Positions 23,398 through 36,330 are shown, counted from the stretch's first letter. The stretch: 64,000 nucleotides of DNA from Cricetomys ansorgei (GCA_026225945.1 JAMJFZ010000597.1:1854501-1918500); one strand, 5' to 3'. The notes: a model not told the origin generated them from the letters alone. Numbers and translations are program-made.

Positions 23398-23587
23398 CAG
23401 CATTCTCAAACAGTGGGTTGACACCCCCTTTGGGGGGTCACCTAAAACCATTTGTGTATCAGATATTTACATATTTATATAAGGGTAGAAAAATTACAGT
23501 TATGAAGTAGCAACAAAAATAATTTTATGTTTGTGGGTCACCATAAAATGAGGTCACAGCATTAGGAAGGTTGAGAACTGCTGCTCT
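23398..23587 (-). mobile_element. URR1-like hAT element
   Basis: Terminal inverted-type ends (cattctcaaacagtggg and aggttgagaactgctg), with aaattacagttatgaagtag and caacaaaaataattttatg inside. A second copy of the family seen at 17.7 kb, slightly shortened. Confidence 0.75.
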
Positions 23588-23829
23588 ACATGATGGGGTT
23601 TGGACTGTCTTGAGCTTGCACAAATCTTGTGCATGCTGCCATGACTTCTGTGAGTTCATATGTACAGCTGCTCTGATGTGTCCAAAAGACTTCTCTGGGC
23701 CTCCACACAGAGAAACCCCTGTCATATACCTGGCCACAAAAGCTTTCCTTAGCCATGGAGGGAGATTCTATAACCCTTTTCCTGTATCTTTGACTCTAAA
23801 GCCAGAGTCACATCTGTAAATCTCCTAGA

Positions 23830-24330
23830 GGAATTAGCATCAGTCTGAGCCAATGATAGAAAGCAGGTGTTGGAAAACTAAACTGAGAAAATGTTAGCCA
23901 ATGTGCCAGAGAGAAGACTTAGATCATTAAGGAGGCTAAATAACAGACTATCTAATAGACATGATGCAATATTTTGTTAATATTTTTGAGGAAATGAAAG
24001 ACAAACATGCCAAGAAAAGAACAGAGACAAAGCAAATCACCACATCCACAATGGCAACAAAGCATTCCATAAGTATTTAAAAAAAGGAAAAACAAACCCA
24101 GCAGAGACTCTCTAATAACAAAATATATACCCTGGAAAGACATGATCAGTAGTAGGTTAAACACAACTGCAGAGGGAACCAATGAGCTGGAAGGTGGGAT
24201 CTTAGAAATTACTGTGCTGAGGGTGGAGATGGAGAGGGGTAGAAAATGAAAAAGAAATCCTAAATGCTCAGAAAAGAAAGAGAAACGCATCCAGCAAATG
24301 CCTAGGAGGAATGACAACAGTCAATTACAC
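23830..24330 (+). mobile_element. Old L1 (L1M-type) fragment, ORF1 region
   Basis: A-rich sense strand with the flavour of an L1M ORF1 5' part (acagagacaaagcaaatcac, gagctggaaggtgggatc). The 121-codon antisense ORF over it is an artefact of A-richness. Family call tentative. Confidence 0.45.
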
Positions 24331-25839
24331 ACAGACTAGAGAACATAAGATATTATGAACCATGTGACCAACTTAAATCCCTTATGGAACACAAAAATAG
24401 AGTAGAATGTGGGACTGCCATGTATTCATCATCTGGCCTCAACAGTTACTCTCATCCGGCCCATCTCATTTCTTTTATGATGCTCCCAGCAGTCCACTCC
24501 ATGAATTTGTTTTTTAGAAACAAACCTTTGGTATTAAATTATTTCATCTATAATTCAGAATGAGTCTCTTCAAGATGAGAGGGCATGAAAAAGTAGACAG
24601 CATTGGTTAAACTAAAATTTCCCTTCATCACGTCAAGAACCCCAATGTCATATCTTATTTACGACCTTTTTAACTTTGCTAATCTGAAATATATTGAGTT
24701 AGTTTCCCAAGATCTGCTTAACTTGCTGAGGTGCTACTTAGGGGAGCCTTTCCTTCCAATGGCTCTCTTCCCCTGTAAGTATCTTTCTTAGTGTGACTTC
24801 ACCACTCCTACTCTCAAGAGACTCTTGCATGTTGAACTTCTTGGCCTATATTCCTGGTCTATTTCCTTTTTAATGTTATTGCATCTCATAGTCCTCTTCT
24901 GCTCCAGGCACCTGGTGATGAGTGTTTCTCAGCGATGTCACAGATGATCACAGCCTAGCCCAGGCTAATTATGTTTATACAAATCAAGTTTCAAAATTAA
25001 TTAGATCATTACAGTTGTGATACTGTCTACTAATAACAAAGATAATAAGTTAAGCCCCCAGGATTTGAAACTACAAACACACTCAATTTTCTCAATCTCC
25101 TTAGATTTTCTCCCACTGGATTTTCAATAAGATGCAAGCGGAGAGGAGCATGTCTACTGGTAAGGTACTTATGGTCTTACATTACAAGTGGTCCTGAGTC
25201 CTGCTGTGTGGGGATGACTTCCAGAGCTTTTTCTTATAATGTGTAACAAGCAGGTAATATTCAGTCTTTGTTATCGATGCATACATGTCCCAGGAACAAA
25301 ATTTGCACTGACCTCAATCTATCACAAATAATTCTATAATCTATAATGCCTTTAGAGCATCGCAGTAATCAGCCCTACATTATTGCCCAAGTAATATTAC
25401 TTATAATACTTCAAAGCTTGGGGACTTAGACTAAATAAAAATGTAAATTCAAATTTGAAACCTACATCAGGATAAACCAGTATAAAAATTCTTAGTAGAG
25501 GGGTGCATACATAGCATTTCATTGTTTTCTGTTTGGGGTTTGTTTTTGATCCAGGGACTAGGTTGAGATAGAAAACTTTCCTTTTCATCCTCCTTATTTA
25601 GTAAAAGAATATTTTCAGGATGCCATTTAATTGAGGTTGAAGGAGGGAGTTCTTGCATTTTGAGGAGATAGGGAGTTGGGGGAGGCATGGGAGCCTCTGC
25701 TCTCCATCCCTCGCTGTCTCATGTCCCTGCCTTCAGTGCCTGCCCAGCCATCAGAGCAGAAATCCTCAGCCAGGGAGTAGGGCTCACATCTCCAGATAGT
25801 GTGGTTCTGTTATAGCCAGTTTAATGCTGGTTATCAACT
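24331..25839. other. Intergenic, nothing recognised
   Basis: No gene or nameable repeat by eye. AT-rich. Confidence 0.4.
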
Positions 25840-26480
25840 TCCGGTGAAAATATCATGTATTCCAGGGAATCCTATTTCTACATTCTGAATTAAAAATATT
25901 AAATGAGCAAATAGAAGTTATGTATATTTATGGTGCACAACAGGATGTTTTGATGTACATATTCATTGTAGAAAAGATAAATCACCATATCTATCAACTC
26001 TCTGTCATTTTTATATTGCATTTCAAGAACTTCAGATCTAACCCTTAACAGGTTTGAGGTATAATACATTATTAATTATGGTTACAACATTGTATAAACA
26101 ATTGCTAACTATATTATTGCTATTTAATTTAAACTTTGTGCCAGTTTGCTCCATCCCTCCCCCATTCACTACTCCCGTCATGTACTGCCTACACTCACTG
26201 GTAACCACCATTCTACACTTTGTTCAATGTAGTGGACTTTTTAGTTTCAAAATATGAATGAGATTTCCATATTTGTTTTTTTTTCTCCTTAATTTTCTTA
26301 ACACAGTGTCTTGCAGGACTTCTATATTAGTGCAACGATGAGATTTCCTTCCTTTCAAAGGCAACGTACTGTCCTCTGCAGTTACCTTTTCAGCAATAAG
26401 CACTGTAATATGGAGGAGGTACTATCTCACTGTCAATTTCATTTGTATCACTGTCATGATTATAGACATTGAACACTTTT
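25840..26480 (-). mobile_element. L1M (L1MB-like) 3' UTR region, antisense
   Basis: gtgcacaacaggatgttttgatg, gtaaccaccattctacac, and a gagatttccttcctttcaaagg block in the order seen in the reverse complement of mammalian-wide L1M 3' ends. Confidence 0.7.
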
Positions 26481-27521
26481 TCACACTTTTAATACCTAAG
26501 TTAACAGCATCAGTATTGAAAATATTTTAGGATATTTCCTCTTGACAGTATTGTTTCAATGAATTAACTCACTTCTTGATATACCTTTCATATAAAACCA
26601 TCTGATGCCCCCATGTGGCTAACATAAGCATCTGATAATTTGCTAACATATTTCATAACCTACTAAAATGTAATATTATGGAATGCATATTTTGCTCATT
26701 TTACACAGCTCTTAAAACACAAACAATGACTTCAAATAGATTTATTTGTCATGATTTTTCTAGATTAATCTCTATTTGAAACTTCCATTTATACTAATCT
26801 GTAATTATATTAACCAGATTATGTGGCATTAAGCTGCTCCAATAAATTAACCTTGGAAAGTTAGTATGAGCTAACTCAGAACAGCCATACTCTTACTTCC
26901 AGTGTATGCACAATATATTCCATGTTCTCAGACTTGAAGCGCTGGCTGGTGAGAGGTTCCACTATATTGAAGAGTGTATCATATAAAAGGTATCACTGTG
27001 GGAAGAAAAAGAGAATTGCCCATTGACACTGTAGTTTGATCCTGAAAAAACACCATTCACTTTCAAAACTGATTGGCATGCACTTTCCACAGTGGCACAT
27101 AACTACAAGAGGACTGGGAAGGGTGGGCTCCAATGGGATTGAGAAATAGAGTTGAATTAGGTATTGTAAATACTACTATATGTCCGTCACTTCAACCATT
27201 TGGGGTCTCAGAACATTCTACGCATTTATCAGCCTCCTGAATGGATCAAACGTCACACCTGTGAGTGAGTCCTTTGTTATGATCTGAATCATTGATCATT
27301 TTTTTTTTGTTTGTGGCTTTCAGATAAATGATGATTAATATCTGAAATCATGCATGATATACCTTGATTGGAAACATTTTGGGAAGAGTAAACATCAGAC
27401 TAAAGTGAGATTCACGTTTATTTTTAATGGGCTAAATGTTGGGTGCAATAAATCAATCATGAAGTCATTTAATGTATTCTGATAGCCACTGGCTTTTACT
27501 TCAATAGGCGTCATCTCAAAA

Positions 27522-28463
27522 ATGATGGAGACCAGAAACCACACAATGGTCACAGAGTTCATTATTTTGGGGCTAACTGAGGACCCCACCCTTTCTTCTG
27601 TCTTCTTTGTATTGTTCCTGGGGGTCTACCTCACCACTGTGCTGGGCAACCTCAGCATAATCATGTTAATCAGAAGAAGCCCTCAGCTCCACACCCCAAT
27701 GTACCTCTTCCTCAGCCACTTGGCCTTTGTGGACATCGGGTACTCCAGCTCAGTCACACCTGTCATGATTGTGAGTTTCCTGAGACAGAGAACTGCCATC
27801 CCTGTAGCTGGCTGCATAGTCCAGCTTGGCTCTGATGTGGTCTTTGGGACTGCTGAGTGCTTCCTGCTGGCTGCCATGGCCTATGACCGCTATGTGGCCA
27901 TCTGCTCACCCTTGCTCTACTCCACTCTCATGTCTCCTAGGGTCTGCTTCATCTTACTGGTTATTTCCTATGTGGGTGGAGGTGTGAATTCTTCATCATT
28001 CACTAGCTGTTTATTGAGTCTGACTTTCTGTGGGCCCAATGAAATCAACCATTTCTTCTGTGACCTCCCTCCACTGGTGGAGCTTTCTTGTACCCATGTT
28101 TACATTTCTGAAATGTCTCCTGCCATCTCAGCGGGCTCCATCATCGTCCTCACCCTGTTCACCATCATTGTGTCATACCTCCACATCCTCCACTCCATCC
28201 TCAGGATGCGCTCTACTGAGGGAAGGCACAAGGCCTTCTCCACCTGCACCTCCCACCTCACTGCAGTCACCTTGTTTTATGGGACAGTTACATTTGTCTA
28301 TGTCATACCAGAGTCAAGCCATTCCCCCAACCAAATTAAGGTAGTGTCTGTGTTCTACACAGTGGTGATCCCCATGCTGAACCCCTTGATCTACAGTCTG
28401 CGGAACAAGGAGGTCAAAGAGGCCATGAGGAAATTGATGGCGAGAACACATGCGTCATTTTGA
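27522..28463 (+). CDS. Class II olfactory receptor, OR5P-type, intact
   Basis: Odorant-binding seven-helix GPCR of olfactory neurons, signalling through Golf and cAMP. One uninterrupted exon of 313 codons, normal for ORs. Seen: N-glycosylation site NHT at 6-8, GN in TM1, [14 protein letters not shown] in TM2, conserved Cys98, [10 protein letters not shown] at the end of TM3 (DRY 122-124), [10 protein letters not shown] at TM6 and [12 protein letters not shown] in TM7. Two ATGs are adjacent (27522, 27525); family alignment favours the second (METRNHT). A pyrimidine-rich acceptor (ttttacttcaatag) ends at 27507, consistent with upstream noncoding exons. It is closer to the three minus-strand genes ([28 protein letters not shown]) than to the gene at 32.4 kb. 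No defect is visible. Confidence 0.95.
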   Translation: MMETRNHTMVTEFIILGLTEDPTLSSVFFVLFLGVYLTTVLGNLSIIMLIRRSPQLHTPMYLFLSHLAFVDIGYSSSVTPVMIVSFLRQRTAIPVAGCIVQLGSDVVFGTAECFLLAAMAYDRYVAICSPLLYSTLMSPRVCFILLVISYVGGGVNSSSFTSCLLSLTFCGPNEINHFFCDLPPLVELSCTHVYISEMSPAISAGSIIVLTLFTIIVSYLHILHSILRMRSTEGRHKAFSTCTSHLTAVTLFYGTVTFVYVIPESSHSPNQIKVVSVFYTVVIPMLNPLIYSLRNKEVKEAMRKLMARTHASF

Positions 28464-28719
28464 ACAACATTCATTGTGCATCTATAAAAATCTAAGGAAC
28501 ATTTTTGGGAACATATGTAATAGTTATATTTTGTTCTCCTTATTTTACATGAAAAATATCTTAAATGTATGGTGATAGTATGTTGATTAATGGTAATTTA
28601 CTTAGTTTTTAAGAATTCAATAAAATTGATCATTTGCATTAAAATCTAGACTCAAATGCCTTTATTATGTTAAAATGTATTTTCTGTATCCTTAGATGCT
28701 CTAGGTCTTATATCATGAA

Positions 28720-29045
28720 GGGATGATGGAATTTATTATAGGCTTATTCTACATCTATTGAAATAATTATGTGGTTTCTATCCTTTAGACTATTTATGTG
28801 GGAGTCTAAATTTGCTGATTTACAAGCATTGAAACATCCCCACATCTCAAGGATGAAGTTGAATTTTTCATGGTGGATAATCTTTCTAATGTTTCTTTTT
28901 AATTTTGTTTTCTAGTGTGGTTTTTTTTTTTGAGGAATTTACTGTTTGTGTTCATTGGAAATATTGGCCAATAATTTCCTCTTTTTGTTGAATTTGTTGA
29001 ATTTGTGTACCAGGACATTATTGGCTTCATAAATTGAATTGGAAA
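28720..29045 (-). mobile_element. L1M ORF2 fragment, antisense
   Basis: Sequences such as caaggatgaagttgaattttt and tattggccaataatttcctc, then ggacattattggcttcataa, follow the reverse-complement L1 reverse-transcriptase region. Begins about 260 bases after the OR stop codon. Confidence 0.65.
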
Positions 29046-29400
29046 AGATTTCTTCATTTCTACTGTATGAACTAAGAAAAATAACAAACATATCTCAAAT
29101 AAATAACTTGATGGCATTTGTTAAGCCCTTGGAAAATGAAGAAGCAAAACCAAAATCAGTAGATGAAGAGATACAATTAAGAGCAAGGAAAGAATTAATG
29201 AAATGGAAATTTAAAAGATACATAAATAACTAATTAAATAAAGAATTAGTTCTTCAAGGATAAACTAGGGACAGACTTCCCCAAAGTAACCAAAGGAGGT
29301 GAGAAAACTTAAGTTAGTAAAATTAGAGGTGAAAAGAGACACACTACAATAGATATCAATCAAATTCAGAAAAATAAGTAACAAGAACCTTGAAAACTTA
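29046..29400 (+). mobile_element. L1M ORF2 fragment, sense
   Basis: A-rich strand with L1 ORF2-like blocks (gaaaatgaagaagcaaaacc, aagagcaaggaaagaattaatg). Opposite orientation to the adjoining fragment; not coding. Confidence 0.55.
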
Positions 29401-29869
29401 TCTTCTATTTGAAATCTGGAACCAGGTGACTCACTAAGGCCTGGTTAGCTCTCTCTAGGGGACTTTGACATGATATGTTGTTCTTGGGATTCTTTTTCTA
29501 GAAAGAGTGAACATTATATACAGAATTTATATACATCATCTTAATGCTTCTTTAGGAAAATGAACAACAAGTTAAAGTAATATGTTCATTACTTAATATT
29601 TATCTTTAATTTTGAACACAGATTTTCAAATTGATTTAATGTTTAACTGGGAAGTCCTATAATATCACCACATTAGCATCAATTAATAAATGAGATATTC
29701 AACTACATGGTATTAGTTGATGGAAGTAAAATGAGTAAATATAAGGAACCTTATTAGCTAACTATCTGTACCATATATAAGGACATCCTGAACATAGGAA
29801 AAACAATTGAAATAGCTATCACAAGAGAAGTGAAATTAAGTGTATACAGTTTAAAGGAATTTAGGGGCT

Positions 29870-30440
29870 AAGATTGAGAAGGCTTGTGTCTGGCAAAGAA
29901 CTAAAAAGTCAGTAAGCGTTCTAAGCAATGGCCAGGTGAGAGTAGGCATGGCTAGTTTTGGATTCTTGGGAAGGGTTTGAGAGTAGGGAGAGCAGAAGCA
30001 AGTTGGAAACTTCAAGTCATCCCTGAGGCATTTAAATCCTGGTGACAGTAGTAGTTCAGATCCAGTGTGGTACATATAAGTCCATAGTAAGTGTGACAGC
30101 ATACACAAAATGTGTACAAGTTCAAACCAGACACAATCCCAGTATGAACACAGGAAGTGGGTATAGAGTCCCCACCCTTACCTGATGTCTACCGGAAATT
30201 GATAGCTGCTGAGACATGGAGAGCCAGTTTTCTTTAAGAGTGTGATCCTGGTAAGTCAACTGTACACCAGTAGATGCTCACACACCCATGAGTATATGGG
30301 CAGCATAAACTGGTTTGAAAATTTTTAATGATAACATAAAATGAGGTGGGCAGGAAGGGAAGTGTTGATATGAGAGGAGTTGGGGTGAATATGATCAAAT
30401 ATATAAAATTCTCAAAGAAGTAATGAAAATAATTATTTAA
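29870..30440 (+). mobile_element. Rodent L1 (Lx-type) 3' UTR
   Basis: ccagacacaatcccagtatga, aggaagtgggtatagagtcc, gatagctgctgagacatgg and catgagtatatgggcagc, ending in ataaaattctcaaagaagtaatg, follow the rodent L1 3' UTR consensus order. Confidence 0.75.
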
Positions 30441-32400
30441 ATAACAGAGACACTGAATGAAAGAAAGCTAATGTTACACTTTTACACGTGCTACTGAGTC
30501 CCCTTTAATCTGAGATAGTGATGTAACCATGGAACGGTTTGTCTGTCAGATAATCTGTAATGTGTCTTATAATTAACAAATGGAAGTACACTTGTTCTTG
30601 CACAAAAACACCAATGAGGGTTGAAGGATCCTTGAAGATCACTTGTATCTGTGGGAAACAAACTGCTAAGCAGTCACTAGAGAGTGTGACGATGATCCCT
30701 GGTGTGTTCCAAGTCACATTCTGGACTCACTGGAGAGATCCTCTAAGGAGAAAATAATAAAAGACCGCATAGGGCTGTATAGTTGTAACAACTTTGGATT
30801 TCTACCTGCGGTCTGGACTGATTCTGATTGTATGAAGTGAGATTTGGGCTTTTGTGAATGAATCTGTTTTATTGCTTACCCTTTACTGTTTGAAAATACG
30901 TGTATGTATTCTTCAGAATTGTGTTCAACAAGCTATCATTTTGAAATAGAGTAGACATAGTCACGGAGTCAGTCCGCATCTTTGACTGAATTAAATCAAG
31001 TTTTCTTTAAATGCCCTGGAATTAAGTTAAATTGTTGTGACTAGACAAGCATAATTGTGTTTATCAATATTTGTCATTCAAACAACTATAATACAAGAAT
31101 TCTACACAAAGTTTAACAGTATCTAATCTTAAAACTCTACGTAATTGAAAGAATTACTCCTTTGAAAGGATTTGACAGTGCTGTATCTAAATATCTTCTG
31201 GAAAGACCCACTTTGTATATTGTTGAATCTCCCCAGAATTAAAGACAGTAGAAATTTTGGATAATGAATAGGATGTGAAGGCAAGAATCTTGGGAGGTTA
31301 GTCAACCTGGTCTCTAGATATGTGAACATAAGTTCACTTCTTAACTGTCTAGGATCAAAATGTATTCATTAGTACACTGTGCCAAAAGTCATACTTTTTT
31401 ATTCCAACATGCTAGTTAGAGAATATTCTTAGATTAGGAAAATATTTTCTACAATTAAATAAATAGCATCAACAATAGTGTTCTAAATATTCTTATAATA
31501 TCTCATAATGATTTGATTGACATTTCAAGTTGGAGAAAAAAGTAATGAATTAATTGGTATTATTTCGAATAGGTATTTAATGCAAAGACTTAATTTCAAA
31601 TCCTTTCTACTTCTTCCTTGTCTTTTCAATAAGATTGTATAACTTTGTTGATTTTTTAAAAATGCCTTCTTTAATGGACAGACATTTCAATCTGTGTAAA
31701 TAACTAGGGAACTTTTTTTTTTACATTGGCAGTGAGAACTGAAAATCTAACCTATTTTCTTTCCATTTACAAGATACTCAACTCCACTGAAACTACTGAT
31801 TAATTTCACTTGAGGTTGGTTAACAAAAGTAATAAGCCAGATTCAATTTTGAGATTCACATTCTGATTTCAATCTTCATAAACATCTTAGGTTAGATACT
31901 AGACATTTTCAAACTTAATTCCACGTCAATAAGTTGGTAATAATAAAAATATTTAAATTATTTTATGGATGTTTGAGTTCAATTAGATATAACATGCTAA
32001 TTCTTTACCCTGCAACTACTAAGCACAATACAAATGTTAGTAGCTACTGAGTCTTCAGTGTGGCATCCAAGACATACAGAAATCGTTTGTGCCATGTCAA
32101 GACAATGTTGAATATTCTTAGAAGCTTTGTTTATTAAAATCTTGTACTAAAAGCATATTGATAAATTTAAAATTACCTATGAACATTTCCTCAAGCATGT
32201 TTCCTAATGTTTCAGCTGAAGTAATTTTAATAAATACTGAGATTAATTAAAGTATATAAACATTGGAACACAATTCTTAGTAAAAAATAAACATTCTTAG
32301 TTCCCTTTTAGAATATTTCATCTGTTTATAATAACTTCCATGTATGAATTAGTGAAGATGATACATTTATAAATCCTTTCCTGGTATGTCTCTATCATAG
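30441..32400. other. Upstream region of the 32.4-kb OR gene
   Basis: No exon or nameable repeat. AT-rich. OR promoters and noncoding first exons usually lie in such regions, but none can be pinpointed by eye. Confidence 0.4.
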
Positions 32401-32429
32401 CCTTGATCTGGCAGCAGCTCCTCTGTCCC

Positions 32430-33407
32430 ATGGCTCTCCTGGAGGATGGGAACCACACTGCAGTGACAGAGTTCATTTTATTGGGCTTAACAGATGACCC
32501 TGTCCTTAGAGTCATCCTCTTCACCATCATCCTGTGCATCTACCTGGTGACTGTGTCTGGGAATCTCAGCACCATCCTTCTCATCAGAGTCTCCTCCCAG
32601 CTCCACCACCCCATGTACTTTTTTCTCAGCCACTTGGCTTTTACTGACATGGGCTATTCGTCTTCTGTCACACCCAATATGCTTGTCAACTTCCTCATGG
32701 AAAGAAGCACAATCTCTTACCTTGGATGTGGTCTTCAGTTCGGCTCAGCTGCTTTCTTTGGGGGACTTGAATGTTTCATTCTGGCTGCCATGGCTTATGA
32801 TCGCTTCATGGCCATCTGCAACACACTGCTTTATTCAACCAAAATGTCCACACAAGTCTGTGTCCAGTTGCTCCTAGTTGCTTACATAGGCGGTTTTCTT
32901 AACACTTGGTCTTTTTCTCTATGTTTCTGTTCATTAGTCTTCTGTGGACCCAATGAAGTCAATCACTTTTTCTGTGATTTTGCTCCATTGATAGAACTGT
33001 CCTGTTCTGATGTCAGTGTCTCTGCAGTTCTTCCCTCATTCATGGCTGGATCCATCATTGTGGTGACAGTGCTTGTCATTACTGTCTCCTACATCTACAT
33101 CCTCATCACCGTCCTGAAGATGCGCTCCATGGAGGGCCGCCACAAGGCCTTCTCCACCTGCACCTCCCACCTCACTGCAGTCACTCTGTTCTATGGAACC
33201 ATCACATTCATTTACACGATGCCCAAATCCAGCTACTCCACTGACCAGAACAAGGTGGTGTCTGTATTCTACTTGATAGTGATCCCCATGCTGAACCCCC
33301 TCATCTATAGCCTCAGGAGTAATGAGATTAAGGAGGCTCTGAAGAGAAAGATTGGTAGGAAAATATTTTCTTATAGACAACTGTTTTTGTGGAGTGCATT
33401 ATTGTAA
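32430..33407 (+). CDS. Class II olfactory receptor, closest to OR5P2/OR5P3, intact
   Basis: Single-exon OR of 325 codons. The frame stays open upstream to a TTG at 32403, but the first ATG ([15 protein letters not shown]) matches the family start, and an acceptor-like catag ends at 32400. Seen: NHT glycosylation site at 8-10, [13 protein letters not shown], Cys100, MAYDRF (124-126, Phe for Tyr as in OR5P relatives), [10 protein letters not shown] and [11 protein letters not shown]. The segment [11 protein letters not shown] with [12 protein letters not shown] marks it as the OR5P2/OR5P3 type. Oddities: ICNTLLYS replaces the usual CSPLLYS or CNPLLYS (Pro lost after TM3), and KMRSMEGR replaces KMRSTEGR. 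The tail past the family core (to LFLWSALL) resembles the longer human OR5P2 tail. Probably functional. Confidence 0.95.
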   Translation: MALLEDGNHTAVTEFILLGLTDDPVLRVILFTIILCIYLVTVSGNLSTILLIRVSSQLHHPMYFFLSHLAFTDMGYSSSVTPNMLVNFLMERSTISYLGCGLQFGSAAFFGGLECFILAAMAYDRFMAICNTLLYSTKMSTQVCVQLLLVAYIGGFLNTWSFSLCFCSLVFCGPNEVNHFFCDFAPLIELSCSDVSVSAVLPSFMAGSIIVVTVLVITVSYIYILITVLKMRSMEGRHKAFSTCTSHLTAVTLFYGTITFIYTMPKSSYSTDQNKVVSVFYLIVIPMLNPLIYSLRSNEIKEALKRKIGRKIFSYRQLFLWSALL

Positions 33408-33911
33408 TCAGGAACAACAAATTCTAGAAAAATCTTTATTCTTTGAAGCCTTGAGTATGCTAACATTCTTCATTGCCTTAAGACTACCTCATATTAAGTA
33501 TCTCTGTCTGCTGATATTTCTCTTCTCCTGAAAAATTTCAAGTAGCAGAAATAAACACATTCATAATCTTGCTTCTTTTTCTGTTAGAAATATTTACAAC
33601 CTGCACTTCAAGCAAATTTACAACACATAATAAAATTTGATTAACTATTTCTTGCTATTCAGTGGGTCACTGGACAATCAGTTTATATTATTACAGCATT
33701 TTCCTTACAGCTGTGTATCCCATTGCCCACAACTCCTGCCGACAATGTGCTTTTCCTATGAGTTTGAATATTTAAACGTTTCATGTGTATTTGAGATTCT
33801 GGAATTTTTTTTCCTTTCTGCATCTGATATATTTTCAACAGCATAATGAACTCAAATTCCATTTACATTGCTGCAGGTGCAAGGAAACTCTATTGAGGCT
33901 AAATAAGCTTG

Positions 33912-33916
<5 letters not shown>

Positions 33917-33966
<50 letters not shown>

Positions 33967-33980
33967 TCTGTGTGTGTGGC
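33917..33980. repeat. (GT)n microsatellite
   Basis: About 24 GT units, then an imperfect GT tail. Confidence 0.97.
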
Positions 33981-34084
33981 CTAATTTCTTTATACATTCA
34001 TCCCTGACAGTCACTGAAGTTACTGATATTATCTTGGCTTCCTTGAATGAGTTTGATGTGGTGAAGGGGTAACCTCAGTAGTTG

Positions 34085-34340
34085 CTGACTTAATTTCATT
34101 TAGGTGTATACATGTAGGAGGACTTGCTAGGTCACATTGCTGGGTCACATGGAGGCTCTGCTTTTTACTTTTGAAAGCTTCCATACAGTTCACATAATGA
34201 CCATGCCAATTCTTTCCATGGGGACAATGTACAAGGGCTTTGTTTTCACTACCTACTCTCGTCAACACTTGTTATTTTTCCTTTCATTGATGTGTCAAAA
34301 TCAATTTCTACCTTTACACATAAAAGAACTCTGCAATAGC
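34085..34340 (-). mobile_element. L1M ORF2 3' fragment, antisense
   Basis: ttgctgggtcacatggaggc, gcttccatacagttcacat, gacaatgtacaagggctttg and cgtcaacacttgttattttt follow the reverse-complement L1M order. Ends at an unrecognised 250-bp stretch (34341-34590). Confidence 0.7.
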
Positions 34341-34590
34341 ATCATTGATTGAATCCCAGCTCCCATTTCCAAAGGTCGTTTGATTCAGAAGGAGGAGGTA
34401 TGTGAATGTGAACAACAAGAGCTGGTATCACTGAGAGCTGCAGTCTGGAGCAGCTCCTGGGGTGAGGAAGAGTCTCCTCAGTGGGGCACTGTAGGGTGGT
34501 CATAATGAGTCCCATAGAGCCTCAGAGTGTGCACTAGTCACCGTCCCCTTAGGGATTCCACTCCAGGTCTGACAGTAGCTTCTGATAGGC

Positions 34591-35057
34591 TTCACAGTGC
34601 CTGGTGAGTATGGACACTGTCTATCAGTTTCTAAATTCTTATTGCCATTTGTACATCTTCTGTAGAGAAACGTCCATCCAGCTTTTTGCCAACTTTCAAA
34701 TAAAATGATTTCTTTTCTATCCATTGAATTTTGCTATTTCCTTATTTGTTCAGGCGTTACATTTAAGCATGCATCAGTGACCAAATATTTTCCCCAAATC
34801 TGTACATTACTTTTCCATTTTCTGTTGATTTCTATGCAATATTTTTGTTGACTGTAGTAGCACTTGTTTATAATTGCTTTAATTATTGAGTGTTGCATGT
34901 TAAGGCAAAAAATATGTCAGATATTAAAATCATATTCCATATGTTTTATTCTGGTTTAATGAACTCAGTCTATTTTCCAAATCCCTTTTTCCTATTAATT
35001 TTTTTCTAATTTAAATTCTTTTAATGCCATATATTGTTATCAGTTCCCCCATAAGTT

Positions 35058-35103
<46 letters not shown>

Positions 35104-35475
35104 ATTTTCATTATCCATTCATCTGTTGATGGATATCTAGGCCTATTCTATTTCCTAGGCATAGTGAAGAAAGCATCAGTGAACATAGATGCATATGTAA
35201 TTCTGCCATAGGACACTGAGTCCTGAGGTATACGCCAGGAGTGGTACAGCTAGGAGGTATGGCAGTAATAACTTTAGCTTTTTGAGAAATCTCTATGCTG
35301 CTTTCCATAGTGACTACCCAGTTGTATTGCCACCAATAGCAAATAAGGTTCCCCTTTCTATATACTGTGGCCAGTATTTGTTTTCAATTGTCTTCCAGAT
35401 AGCACCCACAGAAACTGGCATAAGTAGACTTTCAAAGTGGATTGAATCTGCATTCTCTTGGCTAAAGATATTAAA
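34591..35475 (-). mobile_element. L1M ORF2 / 3' region fragments with (AT)n
   Basis: First piece 34610-34900 (gccatttgtacatcttctgt, gttgatttctatgcaatat). Then an (AT)n run at 35060-35100, then cattatccattcatctgttgatgg, gaggtatggcagtaat and tttccatagtgactaccc, all in reverse L1 order. Confidence 0.65.
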
Positions 35476-35494
35476 TTGTTTTTTAAATGTTTAT

Positions 35495-36330
35495 TAGTCA
35501 TTTATGGAGCAAGGAGATGTCACAATGTACCTGAGAAGCCATAGTGCACCACTGTGATGTCATAATTGAGAGATTTGCCATATAAAAATTGAGTACTTCC
35601 ATAGAGGGGAGGTAAAGCCACAGTGCATCTTTGCAGAGGCAGAACTGAGGGATTTGTTATGAAAATGAAGCATTGCCGAGCACAGTAAAGGATAATGAAG
35701 TTTCATGGAACATTACAACGGCACGGTGGAGCACTGTGAGGCCACAGGGCAGCATTTAATTCCACAATGGACTTGTGAGGCCACAATGCACCACTATTGA
35801 TCACTGTTATGCAACTGTGTATTTTATTGTCACAGTGGAACATTGTGATATCACAGTGGAGCTGTGGTATCATAAGGCAAGGAGGATCATGATGTCACAT
35901 GCATAGTTTGGAAGCTGGAGCTAGAGAAATGATATAGCACTTATGCACTGCTCCCATCTTGCAGAGGACTGTAGTTCTGTTCCCAGCACTAACGCTGTGC
36001 AGCTCACAACTACGTGTAACTTCAGATCCAGGGATTATCTGATGGTGTCTTTTGACCTCTGTATGCACCAGAAAACATGTACATGAGGACACCAACATAG
36101 ATAGAAGTAACAATAAAGTCAATATTTTTGATGAAATGAAAAAAATACTATGAAGGCACCATGTGCCATTGTGGTGTCATGTTAGAGCACTATGATGTCA
36201 TATTAGAGTGTTGTGATGGCACAGTCAAATTATGATGACATGTTGGAGCCTCGATATCACAAAGCAACATTGTGTTGGTACCAAGGAGCATTGTGAGGTC
36301 ACAGTCAGCATTGTGAAACTTGACCAATTA
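35495..36330. repeat. Degenerate ~20-bp tandem repeat with palindromic TGTGATGTCACA-like core, split by a B2 SINE
   Basis: Diverged units of about 18-22 bases follow one another, for example cactgtgatgtcataattg (35551), cattgtgatatcacagtgga (35841), cactatgatgtcatattag (about 36188), cattgtgaggtcacag (about 36290). The consensus is roughly GGAGCATTGTGATGTCACAG. A SINE at 35905-36122 divides the array. No coding capacity. Confidence 0.8.
35905..36122 (+). mobile_element. B2-type SINE inside the tandem array
   Basis: gctggagctagagaaatg head, cttgcagaggactgtagttc, gttcccagcac, and a tail with caataaagtcaat. Diverged B2. Confidence 0.7.

Noticed and set aside
23952..24317. 121-codon minus-strand hydrophobic ORF resembling a membrane protein
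   Set aside because: It is the antisense of an A-rich probable L1 fragment; T-rich codons give Phe/Leu. No initiation context or homology.
27683..27877. Antisense ORFs within OR genes (also 33036-33380, 53210-53554, 57866-58210)
   Set aside because: Shadows of the real OR coding exons on the other strand.
34341..34590. 250-bp stretch between L1 pieces with a 74-codon minus ORF
   Set aside because: No similarity I recognise; probably another repeat or unique DNA, so no gene is claimed.
35495..36330. Spaced repeats resembling a CRISPR array
   Set aside because: Units are degenerate and contiguous without unique spacers, and this is a mammalian genome.
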